DNA of 64,000 bases from Gongronella butleri (lineage: Eukaryota > Mucoromycota > Mucoromycetes > Mucorales > Cunninghamellaceae), in NCBI GenBank assembly GCA_025201375.1, contig JAIWZP010000001.1, positions 916,501 through 980,500 on the forward strand. Direction: 5' to 3'. Under the pieces are notes generated by a model. It had not been told where the DNA came from, searched no databases, and saw nothing but the letters and a program-made list of their open reading frames with translations. Both the position numbers and the translations under genes were made by a program. Shown one piece after another: positions 31,161-46,411 of this stretch; within the stretch, counting starts at the first letter, position 1, and the number at the start of each line of letters is the position of its first letter.

Positions 31161-32460
31161 TTTACCACGCAAAATTTGAGGTACAGTACGCGAAAATTTG
31201 GCTGTAGCGCGTTTTTTAAAAATCATTTCGCAGTGAAATCGTGATTCAATCACCGCGAAATTTTACCACATGGTCAATTCGCGCTCCCTTTTTCATGGAA
31301 AAATTTTAACCGGAGGTTGACCAGGCCGTAGTCGAGATAATCGCCAATTTCACGAAATCTTGCAAATTCAATAATATGAACGCCAAAAACACGGTTGGAT
31401 CATTGCCAAAGCAGTGCAATTTGATCGTTTTTGCGCGTTTATTTTCAGAAATCATTAGAAACCGGAGACCAGCCAGCCGAGTTGTCGACAGTTTTGAAAT
31501 TTTGATATTTTTCAAAATTTTCACCAATCCAATATTAAAATCTACAAACCGTGGTTGGATCTCCCCCAAAACTTTTCATTGGACCTCGTTTTTCTTAAGC
31601 ATGTCGCTGAAAACCAGAAGTCAGCTGAGTCGTTGTGCTGATGAATCGAAAATATCGATATTTTCACAAATTTAGCAGTGGCTCGAAATACGTATTTGGT
31701 GGATCGGAATGAAACCGGCACCAATCGAAAGAGACACGCTCAGATGTCATTTCTGGAAGGATTTTTGGCCGAAGCGTGACCTTTGTACCGCTTGTGAAAG
31801 CCGTTCAAAGCTTCAAACATGTCAAAAATTTTCAACCTCGATGTTCTCGGCACCGGACTAGACAGCACACGATGCTTTTAACGTGTCAAAGGCATCTCTT
31901 GCATCTCTATCGAATGAGACCAGTTTCATCGATGGATGGCTAAAACTCGCAGAGAAAATTTACCTTTTGATCAAACTTTTTGATCGCGATTTTCTCGGCA
32001 ACGGTCTGATAAACCTGTGGATTTTATTTCAGCTTTACTAACAAATAGGGGGCAAAGTATCTAATGAAACGACTTACAGTGCGCTAGCTTGGGTTTGGCT
32101 TTTTGGATCGGTCATTTCACCAGCCTGCAGCCCACTCAGAGAACAAAAATGTTCAAAATAAAAAATAGCAAAATAAAAAAATTCCATGCAATCCACGACC
32201 TTAACTTGGAAGTGTCAAACCTTAAATTTTCGCAAAAAACCTTGCCCAAAGTAGGCACTTTTTGTCAGTCGATCGCCGTTCATGCGTCACTCTTTGGACT
32301 TTTTTCTTAAGCTGGGGCGATTTGCCACTTTGTCTGCCAATAGCAAATTGTCGGAGTTGTCTGTTTGGGATGCATTGATCACTCGGAGTTCGAAATTTCA
32401 CAAATTTGGCATTTTCTGAGATTGAAATGTGTGACCCCTGAGTGACCCCTGAATTTTTTA
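31161..32460. other. AT-rich intergenic, probably repeat-derived
   Basis: No gene. Two similar phrases, CTCGATGTTCTCGGCACCGGACT near 31837 and GCGATTTTCTCGGCAACGGTCTG near 31987, hint at an internally repeated, decayed element. Confidence 0.4.
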
Positions 32461-32519
32461 AAAGTGGTCGTAGCGCTTTGGGGGTTTAAGCTTTTTTGTT
32501 GCAAATTTCGCGCAGAATT

Positions 32520-33620
32520 CGACGCAGTTATTTTTTAGCGGGGTAGACCATGCAGATGGCCAGATGAATGCAAAATAGTACAAATAGAAGATTTTTGGCA
32601 TTTGTCGAGTGCAAAAAAATCGGGCAAGTCCTTGCTTCTTGAACATTGGGCTATAGTTTATGCCCTGACGCATTTTTCATTGGCGAGAGAGCAGGCTGTA
32701 AAAAAAATTCTGGAGGCATAGCAGGCCGGCAAGTCTGAGAAGCACGCTCTTTGTGTCTTTGGGTTTTAAACGGTTAATGTGCACGTTTTTGTGCCGTGTA
32801 GCGCAATGCTTCAGGCACTGGATTGGTAACATGCGTCAGTTCCTGTCTACTAAGATTGAAACATGGACGGATAAAGCGTTTTACGGTATTTGTGTCATTG
32901 TGTGTAAAAATCCAAAACGCGTGAAAATCGCGCTTTTGTGCATTTTCTCGAGCACATGTGCAGATGCTGACTGTTTTTTTCATGCTTGAAGAAGCTCAAA
33001 TTTGTGAATATGAGCAGGCAGGCAGATTTGAACCAACATTTTGTGTTCATCATGTTGCCAAACCCAACATCGAAAATGCGAGTTCTCAGAGTCATTGGCC
33101 TCATTGCACACCAAGTCGCGGAAATCTCAGCGCGAAGTCTCCAAAGTACAAGCGCTTTTGCCGCTTTTGGTCGCTAATTCATTTGAGGCGGCTCACGCAT
33201 CGATTCGTTGGGCCCTTGCTGTGTACGCGACTAGATTGTGGTAGTTTTACTCCCTTTAGCTTCATTTTATCGGGCGCTCCCTCGGAAACTTGCTCATACT
33301 GTCCCAAATTTGCACTATTTGGGGGTAAACTCAAAGCACGTCAATTTTTGCTTCAAATTGGGTCACTCAGTCTTGAGAAATCTCGAGATTTGTGTTTGGC
33401 GTGTAAAAACCAGAGCCAAAATACTATCATATCTTGCGCGTTTTTTTTCTCCCTTTGAACCTGACCCGCATCGCCGCATGGTTCCAAAATATTTCGAGCA
33501 GTGGATGCATGGCCAACTCAGAGACTCAATGTTTCAAATTTTTTTTTTTGCAAATAGGACCACTCAGTACTGAGGAAAGGCACTTCGCATGAAATCTTGT
33601 CTCTGCTGTCACTCTTTACA
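32520..33620 (+). repeat. Interspersed repeat family A, copy 2 (longest)
   Basis: Left part aligns with copy 1 (1615-2245) and right part with copy 3 (26866-27365), so this copy bridges the other two and defines an element of at least about 1.1 kb. It carries the CACTCAGT(C) block at 33364 and 33562. No long conserved frame is seen. Confidence 0.78.
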
Positions 33621-33724
33621 GTAGTGCATTTTTCGGACACCGATGGACCGATTTGTTTTGGAAAAACGGGAAATGGAGTGCAGTTCTCTATTTATGCAAT
33701 GCAGCTCACTCAAACAAGTAAAAA

Positions 33725-33770
33725 ACGCTTGAAGAAGAATGAAGAAGAACGAAGAAGAAGATAGAAAAAA
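33725..33770. repeat. GAA-rich microsatellite
   Basis: Imperfect GAAGAAGAAT/GAAGAAGAAC units lie about 50 bp upstream of the tRNA gene. Confidence 0.6.
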
Positions 33771-33818
33771 TATTTAGGAAGGTTTGTGAGGAACGAGGCA
33801 TTTTTCGGTTCGTCAGAT

Positions 33819-33892
33819 GGTTCCGTGGTGTAGTTGGTTATCACGTCTGTCTAACACACAGACGGCCTCCGGTTCGAATCCGGACGGAACCA
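33819..33892 (+). tRNA. tRNA-Val (anticodon AAC)
   Basis: A 74-nt cloverleaf without intron. The acceptor stem GGTTCCG pairs with CGGAACC and is followed by discriminator A. The D arm is TGTAGTTGGTTATCA (internal A box), the anticodon stem TCTGT/ACAGA encloses loop CTAACAC with anticodon AAC, and the T arm TCCGGTTCGAATCCGGA supplies the B box. A T-run about 15 nt downstream (near 33901) fits RNA polymerase III termination. The A34 would be edited to inosine by the ADAT enzyme, whose catalytic subunit gene lies at 46902-47811. Confidence 0.97.
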
Positions 33893-35244
33893 TTCTTTTT
33901 CATTTTTTTTTGTAAGTTTATCATAATACGCGTTTTGTAATAATGATTTCGTTGTTTGAGGTTAATTCAATACGAATTTTGGCTTGTTTCGAATCTTGCA
34001 CGTCTGTTCTTTATGTGGGCCAAAAGCGGACATCGGAGTTGGCACCCATGTGTAGTGCATGGACGTGTGATTGTGGTTTTGTTGCACATTTTTTGATGCT
34101 TGTTTTTTTTTTTTTTTGTGACGTCGTCGTAGCACTCGCTTTGATGTCAATATCAAATTGGTAGAAATGTTGCGCTGATTCGATTCTCTGACATTTTTAG
34201 CGGGTCGGCTATCATACCATAAGGAAGATGGCGATAAAAGTGCGAAATGCGCCAGATTTTGCTTCCTTTTTTTTTTTTTTTTTCATCGGCGTTTCCTATG
34301 GCAACTCAACTTGCTTCAAATTCGCACTGGACAGAGTGCGTACTGTGCTGTTGTATCAACCAGTCATTATTTCGTCCTCTGCGCACCTTTTTTTACTTCA
34401 TTGGTAGCGATTTGCCACAAGCAGCAAAGTTAAAAAAAAAAAGTCTGACCCAGTACATCTGACAAAATTTCAAGCTGATCAAGAAGCAGAAAGTCGAGAA
34501 CAAGTGATTTTCACCGGAACACGACGGGGCAAAAACACCTTGTGCCTGGGATCACGCCCCTACAACAATGCCGAATGGACGCCGCACTGATGCTGACATC
34601 ATATGCACACACATGCGCATGTCAAAATATGATCTCAGGGTGCCAAAATGCGCACGCAAATCAACATCCGCAATTCCATGCGAGCCTATACTCAGTGCAT
34701 TTTCTTTTTGGGATTGCAGCGCATTGCTATCAGCGGCAAATCGGAGGGGCAGTCCCATTGTCATGCGCGCGCCACTTCTAATATTAGAAAAGTTACGAAG
34801 AGGCGAGTGGAAAATCAAGTTTGAGTTAGAACACGCGCATTCTCCGCGTAATTGGCGTTCCTTTTTGAACGCCTTTGACCAGTGCCACAAAAATCGACCA
34901 AGCAGCAACAAGATTCTGAGATCCCAGGTGTAACCATGCGTAGTCAATTGTGCGCGCCACAAGGGGTCATGGTTGAAACACAAATGCAGATTGCAATGAG
35001 AAGCAAGCTGCGCCCAACAGCTACAAGATGCCTCTTGTGTAACGTGGCGGCAGCGGGTGGGCTCACCCTGGACGTTTCAGCACGCATGTGCTCTCTTGGA
35101 TAAGGAGGCGCTTGGCAGAAATCAAAGAAATGGACCCGTCCTTCTTTTCCCACTCTTTTCGCTCCCTACTTTTTTTCTTTTCTTTTCTTTTTTTTTATAT
35201 CATTTCCATCGATTGTTTCCGCCACAATATCGCCAGCAACAACA
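33893..35244. other. Intergenic, 1.3 kb, no confident gene
   Basis: Frames of 121 codons (+, 34568) and 143 codons (-, 34552-34983) overlap in opposite directions without recognisable domains. Neither was called. T-runs (35168-35196) precede the calcineurin start. Confidence 0.4.
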
Positions 35245-37585
<2,341 letters not shown>

Positions 37586-38195
37586 CCAATTGCATTTTGC
37601 CTTTGAAAATAATAATAAAAAATCCAAGGCGCGTCGCGTTGATAGCCCAATTGGCCTGGACCTGAGGACATGTGCCTGAAACGTTGACGATTTGGGTAAC
37701 CCCGGGTGTGGGCCGCCTGAAGAAAAATCCAAAGGAGTAGAAATAGGAGACAAGCGCAAAAAAAAAAAATTGGCTTGTGATGTTTTGTTTCATCAGCAAA
37801 AGACTAAACACACATGCACACGCCAGCTTTTGCTTCTCCTCATGCAAGCAGATGGCCGCAAGGTGCATCGACCGAGGCAATTGAATCTCCGCGCGCGTTT
37901 GCCCTTTGTGCCCTGAAAATTAGCAAGACGAGAGGCACTTTTTTTTTTCTTTTTCTTTCTCTTTTTTCTACTGCTCGTCAGCTTGTGCCCTTCCACACAC
38001 CCCTTTTTTTGTTGTTTTAACCTTTTATCGTCTCTGTGGACTATTTTACACGGGAGGTCACGCCAAGCACACTAGGTAAAAAGTCGTTGCTTGTGGTGAT
38101 GCTTCGGATGAAACACTTTTCGTTTATTTACTCGTCGTTTGTTCCTTTTAGCTACTCATCTCTACTTTTTTTCAACCCTGTCATAACGAGCTTGG
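37586..38195. other. Intergenic spacer, promoter of kinesin gene
   Basis: No gene. T-rich sequence (37940-38010) precedes the kinesin start. Confidence 0.45.
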
Positions 38196-41100
38196 ATGAG
38201 TGGTGCTGGGAATATCAAAGTCGTCGTGCGCTGTCGGCCGCTTAATAGTCGAGGCAAGCGCAATGAAGCAACAAAAGAGGGAAAAAATCACATTAACGTC
38301 CCCCTTTTTTCTGTTCCAATTAGAGCTTGCGCGCGGCGCGACAGGTTTGATCCGCATGGAAGGCAATCAGACGATCATCAGCAAACCGCCCGATCAGCGC
38401 ACGGGCAAGGAAAACGAGGATTTCAAGGCATTCACCTTTGACAAGTCATATTGGTCCGCCGACAAGAATGATTCATCGTACGCCGACCAACAAACTGTCT
38501 ATGACGACCTCGGCGAGGACTTGCTTAATCACGCGTTCGATGGCTACAATTGCTGTATCTTTGCTTGTAAAGTGTCATCCAAAAAGTCAAACCCCCCTCA
38601 TTCTTTAATGTTTGTTACACGGGGCCCAGCAACGAGCAACTCACCCCTCCTTTTTTTTTTTTTCATAAAGACGGTCAAACCGGCTCCGGCAAATCTTATT
38701 CAATGGTACGACCCTGTTCCCTTCAGCGCCCACAACGTCGTCTCATACCTTTTTTTTCGTTTTTTTTTTTTTTTTTTTTTTTGCATAAAAATAGATGGGT
38801 TATGGCGAGGACAAAGGCATTATCCCGAGAACTTGTTCGGAGCTGTTCAATCGCATCACGCAGTCGACCGATATCAATCTCACGCATCGCGTCGAGGTGT
38901 CGTACATTGAAATTTACAACGAAAAGGTGCGTGATCTGCTCAATCCCAAGAACAAAGGCAACCTCAAAGTCCGCGAGCATCCCAGCACGGGCCCCTATGT
39001 TGAGGATCTGTCGAGGCTTGTCGTGCGCGACTTTTCAGATATCAACCATCTGATGGATGAGGGCAACAAGGTGAGAAAAAGCAGCAAAATATCGAAAATC
39101 GCAAAACGGACCTCTTTTTTACGCTCCTTTATCACTTTTTTTTTTTTTAGGCACGTACCGTCGCCGCGACCAACATGAACGAAACATCGTCGCGCTCGCA
39201 CGCTGTGTTCACGCTATTCCTCACACAAAAACGAAAAGACGAGCTCACCGGCCTCGAGACCGAAAAAGTCGCGCGCATCAGGTAATTTGTCGCGCCATTC
39301 TCCTTGTCTTAAGACTCACCGCATTCTTTGTATCCCTAGTCTGGTTGATTTGGCAGGCAGTGAGCGCGCCAACAGCACGGGCGCGACGGGTACACGGCTA
39401 AAAGAAGGCGCCAACATCAATCGATCGCTCACGACGCTGGGAAAGGTCATTGCTGGCCTTGCCGAGCAATCCATGCAAGAAGGCAGCAAAAAGGGCCGCG
39501 GTGCCAAGCAGGTCTTTGTTCCCTATCGCGACTCGGTACGAACGATTTTTTATTTTTTTTATTTTTTTTCTTGATTTTTGTCTCATTTTGCCTTTTTCCC
39601 CCTCTCACTCCATCAGATTCTGACATGGCTCCTCAAAGACTCGCTTGGTGGCAATTCCAAGACGGCAATGATTGCGGCGATTTCACCGGCCGACTATGAC
39701 GAGACGCTGAGCACGCTGCGATACGCAGATCAAGCCAAGAAGATCAAGAACAAGGCGGTGGTCAATGAAGATCCCAATGCCAAGATGATCCGCGAGCTAA
39801 AGGAGGAATTGGAGCTTTTGCGCGACCGGCTGCGCACGTATGCGCCCGAGGAGGTCGAGCAATTGACGGCGTCGAGCGCATTCAAGCGATCTGGCAGCAA
39901 TGGCCACGTTGCTGCTGCTGCTGTGGCGGCGGCAACACGGTCGTCAGCAGCAGCGTCGAAATCTGGCAAGACGAGTGGCACCTTCGAGGTGACGGACAGC
40001 CAGGGGAACAAAAAGGTGATGACCAAACAAGAAATTGTCGATCAATTGCAAAGTTCCGAGAAGCTGTTGGCGAATTTGAACGAAACATGGGAAGAGAAGC
40101 TGAAAAAGACCGAGGAAATTCAAAAGGAGCGCGAGCGCGCGCTTGCCGAGTTGGGTATTGCCGTGCACAAGAACAATGTGGGCGTGTACGCGCCAAAGAC
40201 GATGCCGCATCTTGTGAATCTCAACGAGGACCCATTGATGTCCGAATGCCTCATGTACCAACTCAAAGTGGGTGTGACGCGCGTCGGCCGCACGGACAAC
40301 AGCAATGGGGAGCCAGCCGATATTCGCTTGTCCGGATCCAATATCCGTGCGCATCATTGCTCGTTTGACAACCAACATGGCACCGTGACATTGATTCCCG
40401 GCGAAGACTCGCTCACCATGGTCAATGGCAAACGCCTCGAGGCCCCCGAGCGCCTTCGCAGCGGCTATCGTATCATCCTTGGCGATTATCACATTTTCCG
40501 CTTCAACCACCCAGAAGAAGTCCGCCGTGAACGCGATCTCAAGAAATTCGACGATCATGATCGCCCTGATTCGCCCACTACCGAAGTCATGGACTGGAAT
40601 TACGCAAGACGCGAGGCCGTCCTCAACTATTACGCAACAGAGGCCGATTTCAGCGGACTCAAGGACGAGGAACTCGAGAAGTTATACGACGACATCACAC
40701 GCGTGCGCAAATCACGCCGCACACCACGCTCAAACGACGACGATGACGACAATGACTCGCTGCGCAACATTTCCACACCTACCATGGAGGACGGCGAAAG
40801 TGTCTCGACCGATATCACCTTTGCCCACAGCGAGCTCGAGGAGCGCTTCAAGGTAAAAAGAGAAAAAAAATAGGAAATAATAGGAAAAAATGGGAAAAAT
40901 AGGAAAAATGGGAAAAAAAAGCCCAACTTGATGGCTAACGACTATTTTAGATGGAAAAGGAGCGCATGCGTCGCGAGCTAGACGATCAAAAGAGGCATTT
41001 CGAGGCCAAGATCAACCGGATGTCGCGCCAATTCTCGCAACAGACGATGCAACCTCTTGGCAATGGCAATGGCGCGTCCACAAGCAATGGCACGGGCACA

Positions 41101-44100
41101 CATCCTCTGGCAAGCGTGCTGGCGGCAGCACCGCTCAATGACCGCGAACGACAACTCGCAAAAAGCGTGGTTTCCACGTGGCGCAGCCGCCGCGATGTGG
41201 CCATGGCCGAGACGGTGCTGACAAACGCGATCTTTTTAAAGGAAGCGAATATCATTGCGCGCGAATTGGGCAAGGACGTGCTATACCAATTCACGGTGAT
41301 GGACGATGGCGCGTTGGCACATCCGCAATCGTACTGGGAGACCAATTCGGCACTTCATCCGTTCGAAACCGACGACGACGCGTCGTTTGCCGCAACACAA
41401 AAGCCATGCATCGGCGTGCGCGTCATTGACCGCGAACACCAGGTCGTCTACGTGTGGTCGCTTGACAAGCTCAAGGCGCGACTCGCGAAAATGCGCAATT
41501 TATATCATTTCATCGATCGCCCCGGGTATTTGACCCATTTTAATTGGCAAGATCCCTTTTTTGAACGCCCGTGCCCGACATACTCGTTTATCGGCAGCGC
41601 GCACTTGTGCCTGCGCAACCTGCTCACCATGCAGCCCTACGATAGCGCCATCCCCGTTATGGATCCCGTCACAGGGCAGACAAAGGCCACGCTGCACGTC
41701 ATGATCCACCCAATTGCTCGCTCCATGGTTCAATCAGCCTCGCACGACGACGATGACGACTCGTCGCACCATGACGACGACCTGTTTTCATTCAATGACA
41801 TGGACAATGACCAGATGCAAGACAGTCGTAAGTGCCATGGCTTCTAAAACGTGGAAAAAGGAGATCAAGAGAGCGAGAGGAAAGGAACCAGGCCATGGAC
41901 CCTCTGAAACGTGGAAAAAGGAGAAGGGAAAAGAAACAAGGGCAGGAATAGGGTTATGACAGGACAAGAGCAAAAGAAAAAAAGGGGGGCAAATTTTCTT
42001 ATTTTTAAGCATTCTCTCCTCTTTTTTTTTTTTAATGCAATAGAGAGCCTACCGGAGCAAAAGACAACGCAGGTGCGGCGTGGTGAGCAATTGCTGTTTG
42101 AGATCCGTTTGACGCGGCTGAGCGGTATATCCGAGACGGACTTTAGCAAGGTCCACGTGCAATTCAAGCGATCTTCGTTTGGCGACGTGGCTCTGGACTC
42201 AATTCACGAGAAATGGTTCGCGACGTCGCCCGTCGAGGACTTTGGCACGGCGGATGTGGCGCTCCAGTATAGTCAGACGCTGACACTAGTTGTTTCCGAC
42301 GCGGTGCTTGCGACGCTCGGCGAAGGCCGCATGCCATTCGAGGTGTTTGGTGTGATCCAGCCCAAGGTGATGATGCAGCTGGAGCGGTGGGACGAGCAGC
42401 GCGAAAAGCAATCATTGATGGTGAAATCAAGCGTGGAGGAAGGCCAAGCGCGAGCTGGATCCCCATTGTCGCCTGTGCCGGCGCCATTGTCGACGAATTT
42501 GATGAATGGCGGCAGCAGCAGCAGCAACAGTAGCAGCAACAACGGCGGTGGTGTGCTGGAGAGGCGGCCCGAAGAGGAATTGCTCGTGATGGAGCGGCAC
42601 GACGTGGTTGCATGGATCCAGATTGCCGAATTGTTACCCAGTGGCGAATACCAAGCGGTGGAGACTTTGTCTGAGCATGCATTGGACAGTGGCCTGTTCA
42701 CACTGCGGCAAGGATTGCAACGACGGATCAAGATCACGCTGTACCACACGTCTGGCCGCCAATTGGAATGGCAAAGGATTAGCAACGTGACTTTGGGCAA
42801 AATCAGGCAACTGACGTCAAAAGGCCGGATGATCGATGCCATGTCCACAGACGCCGTGCCCATCAAGCTTCTGAATCCACAGACCGGGAACCAGGCCACG
42901 TATTTCAATGACGGCACCAGCCAATTGGCCGTGCAAGGCGCATGGGACAGCTCGCAACATGACTGCGTGCTCCTCAACCAAATCACCCCCAGCAAAACAC
43001 GCCTCGTGCTGCAGCTCACGTGGCACGTCGACGTTGCAAAGTGCGCAAAGCCAATGGCCTTCCAAATGGACATTGCCGTCAAAATCACAGGCCGCGACCC
43101 AAATCCCGCAGCACGCTTCAAGAAACTGCTTGTCAGCCCCAAAAAGACCCTCACAAAGTGCAGCGGCCTCTTCATGGTCCAATTGACCCCGCCAATGACG
43201 CGCCGCGTCGATCAGCTGTGGCGACTCAATACAGCGTCCAAATACGTCCGCGGACAGGAGCAATTCCTCGCCAATTGGCGCCCACGCGGCGTGTCTCTCA
43301 TCCACGACTACAAGCACATACGTGCAAAGGCAGACAGCCAATGGCACATCCACCGTACACAGCAAATTCTCGTCCTCAAGAGCGCAATGCCTAGTACAAC
43401 CACCTCCACCTCCTCGCTCCTCGCCAAAAAGCCTCTGTCGCTCCCGCCATCACCCCCTCCCTCCCTCAAAAATGACTCGGAAAAGTCGGCCCTCGCCCAA
43501 AAGATCATTGACCTCTGGACACGCCGATTCGGCACAGAACAAGACGTAAAAACGTTTTAAAAATGAGAAAAATGGGAGCAAAATCTAATTTTTTTTTTAA
43601 ACTCGCGTAGATCTGCATCAGCCAAGACCCACCCTTGACTGGCGGCTTCCAAGAGATCTTTGGCGCGTTTGAAAATTGGCAACACACCAGCAATTTGCTC
43701 TCCGAGGTGAAATTGATCACCCAAGGGTAAAAAAAAAAAAAACGAAAACAGAAAAAAGGAAGGGAGTTTTGATCATTTTGATGGTTTTGATGATAGCGCC
43801 AACATTACCAAAAAGGGCTACGTGCTCTACCAGGAAGACGCGCTGGAGGACGTGTGGGTGAAGCGGTGGTTTGTCATGCGACGACCCTACATTTTCATTT
43901 ACAGCGACGACAGCGAGCGCGACGAGCTGGGCATCATCAACGTGGCGTCGGTGCGCGTCGACTACAATCGCGAGCTCGAACGGCTGATCCAGGCAAGCCC
44001 AATTAGCCCACAGAAAAAAAAAAACGAAAATCGCCTATTGACCCCATTTTTTGTTATTTTCTACAGCGAACTCACGTATTTGCCCTATATACCAGCAACA

Positions 44101-44195
44101 ATGCATATACGATTCAAGTCAATTCCAAGCAGGACATGATGGATTGGATTGCCAAGGTGGATCAAAAGTTTCCACTAGACCATCTGCTGGATTGA
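38196..44195 (+). CDS. Kinesin-3 motor (Unc104/KIF1 type) with FHA and C-terminal PH domain
   Basis: More than ten exons. The motor domain opens [20 protein letters not shown]. Next come the P-loop [12 protein letters not shown], assembled across introns near 38570-38703, switch [14 protein letters not shown], switch [13 protein letters not shown] and the neck. A short coiled coil precedes an FHA domain ([23 protein letters not shown]). The long central region includes acidic and Asn/Ser stretches and DUF3694-like sequence. A C-terminal PH domain starts [20 protein letters not shown]. This matches plus-end vesicle and endosome motors that bind PtdIns(4,5)P2 membranes. The first intron appears to begin with GC (38254-38324). 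The stop, TGA at 44193-44195, follows [12 protein letters not shown]. Confidence 0.95.
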
Positions 44196-44695
44196 TTGCT
44201 TTCTCCTCCTTCCCCCCCCCTACAACACCCTCCAGTGGCAACTCAATTGCAGCGCGAGGCGTCTTTTTTTTTAAATTTATTTTATATCTATCTTTTATAT
44301 CCATTCTTTTTGTACAGTAACAAATACACTTTTTTTTCTCTCTCTCGCACACACACGTCGATTTGGTCCCCCAACCATTTTTTCAAAATTGGGAATGGAC
44401 CAATGGCAACCACATGTTCTCTTGTGAGTCGCCTGGGCTCAAGGACGCGCGATCACCCGCCTTTTTTTTTTTTTTTTCACGGGCCGTCTTGAGATTTTTT
44501 TTTTTTTTTGGACTTTTTCTTTCCTCTCTCTTTTTTCGTTCTTTTTCTTTTCGATCCTGTTTTTCTTTTGTCATCTTCTTTTCTATCGACACCCCAACTA
44601 GATCCCCACCAGGTAAACGCGCGGGGATGACGCTCGCACGGCCGCAGAGAGGTGACTCACGCCGTTTTCTTGCGCTTTTTAGATACAAAAAAGCT
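44196..44695. other. Intergenic with probable 5' UTR intron of the PP2C gene
   Basis: Strongly T-rich. A GTAAAC donor (CACCAG|GTAAAC near 44612) and a TTTTTTAG acceptor near 44682 bracket a likely 5' UTR intron 14 nt before the start codon. Confidence 0.5.
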
Positions 44696-46411
44696 ATGGG
44701 TCAAACACTTTCCGAACCAATTGTTGATAAAACCTCCTCGACCGACAACAGCGACAAGTTTCTGTATGCCGTGTCATGTATGCAAGGCTGGCGACTAAGT
44801 AAGAACAGATCCGACGGCGAAAAAAAAAAAGCAACCGACAGCCGAATTGACCGCATTTCCACCCATTTTTAGCCATGGAAGATGCCCATGCCACGGTGCT
44901 TACCCTGGACGACACCGAGGCTAGCTTCTTTGGTGTCTATGACGGCCACGGAGGTAAGAAATACAGGCATTGCGGCGTCAATGGACAAAAAAAAAAAAAT
45001 CGGAAATTCACGTCCTTTTTTTTTTTTTTTTTTTTTTTTTTTTCTTTTGTTATAATGCAGGCTCCACTGTGGCTGAATACACGGGCCAGCATCTGCACAA
45101 CAAGATCCGCCAAAGCGCCTTTTTCGACAAAAAAGAATATCGCGCGGCCTTGAAAGATGCCTTTTTGTCGATGGATGAGGAATTGAAGCGAGGTAACGTC
45201 ATTTTTTTTCTTATTCTCTCCACTCTCGGCCCATCTATTTATGGCAAAGCCCGCTCGAAAAAAACTTGCATCAGCTCACATTCAATTCTACTAGACGATG
45301 CGTTTGCCTACGACCCGTCGGGCTGCACGGCCGTCACCGCCCTCTTCACCCCCGAAAACAAAGTCTACGTGGTAAAAAGACAACTGTCTCTATCTTGAAC
45401 CCCGCTTTTAATGAATGACGCGCTCACGTGCCCCTCTTTTTTTTCTTTCTTTCTTGCGCCAAGGCCAACGCGGGCGATTCGCGATGCATTATCAGCGTCA
45501 ATGGCAAAACCAAGGCCTTGTCATTTGATCACAAGCCTATGGATCGATTGGAATCCCAACGCATCATTGCGGCGGGCGGCTTTGTGGAATTCGGACGCGT
45601 GAATGGTAAAAAAAAAAATCCATCGCCGCCCATCGGCCACAAGAGCGAAAACAGCGCTGACAATGCCTTTACTGCCTTTTTTTTTCACAGGCAATCTTGC
45701 CTTGTCGCGCGCCATTGGCGACTTTGAATTCAAGCAAAATGACCGTCTGCCTGCCGAGGAGCAAATTGTCACTTGTAAGACGCGCCCCCTCAAATAACCC
45801 CAGCGAATTTGACACGCGTTTCGTTTTTTTTCTTTTAAAAAGGCAACCCCGACATCATTGAGCACGAATTGACGGACGACGATGAGTTCCTTGTGCTTGC
45901 GTGCGACGGCATCTGGGACTGCATGAGCAACCAGGAGGTCGTGGACTATGTGCGCGCACATTTGGGTCTGGGCCACACGGTCGAGGAGATTTGCGAGGCC
46001 ATGATGGACCATTGTCTTGCGCCCGAGACTGACATGGGCTCTGTCGGCTGTGACAACATGTCCGTCATCATTGTCGGCCTGCTCAATGGCCGTACCGTGG
46101 ACGAATGGTACAAGTGGGTCGCCTCAAAAGTCCCACAGACCGTCAAGGATGCCCTTGGCAACGATATCGCCGCTGCCGCTGCCGCCGCCACCACCAACGC
46201 TGTCGTCGCGCCGGCCAAGGACGCTGCTGTGGCCGTCGAAAAGAATACCACGGTGCAAGTAGTAGAAAACGAGGAAACAAACAAGCAAAACGAAGAAAAT
46301 GACACCCATCCCGAGGCAAGCACACACCAAATCCAAATCGAAACCATTGGCACGCCCACCAACGACGAAAAGGTCGATTTGCCCACCCCACAAGAACCCG
46401 CTAGCGCATGA
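44696..46411 (+). CDS. PP2C-type protein phosphatase, Ptc2/Ptc3-like
   Basis: About seven exons. The N-terminus MGQTLSEP resembles Ptc2/3 and has a glycine at position 2, compatible with N-myristoylation (inference). The metal-binding motifs run in order: [48 protein letters not shown] and [10 protein letters not shown], with the Asp ligands intact. The C-terminal tail is low-complexity, Ala/Val then Glu/Asn/Thr-rich, as in other fungal Ptc2/3 proteins. By family it dephosphorylates stress MAP kinases and checkpoint kinases. A poly(A) signal AATAAA lies near 46683. Confidence 0.95.

Noticed and set aside
34552..34983. Overlapping 121- and 143-codon frames on opposite strands
   Set aside because: No domain, no splice context and no compositional sign of coding that favours one strand.
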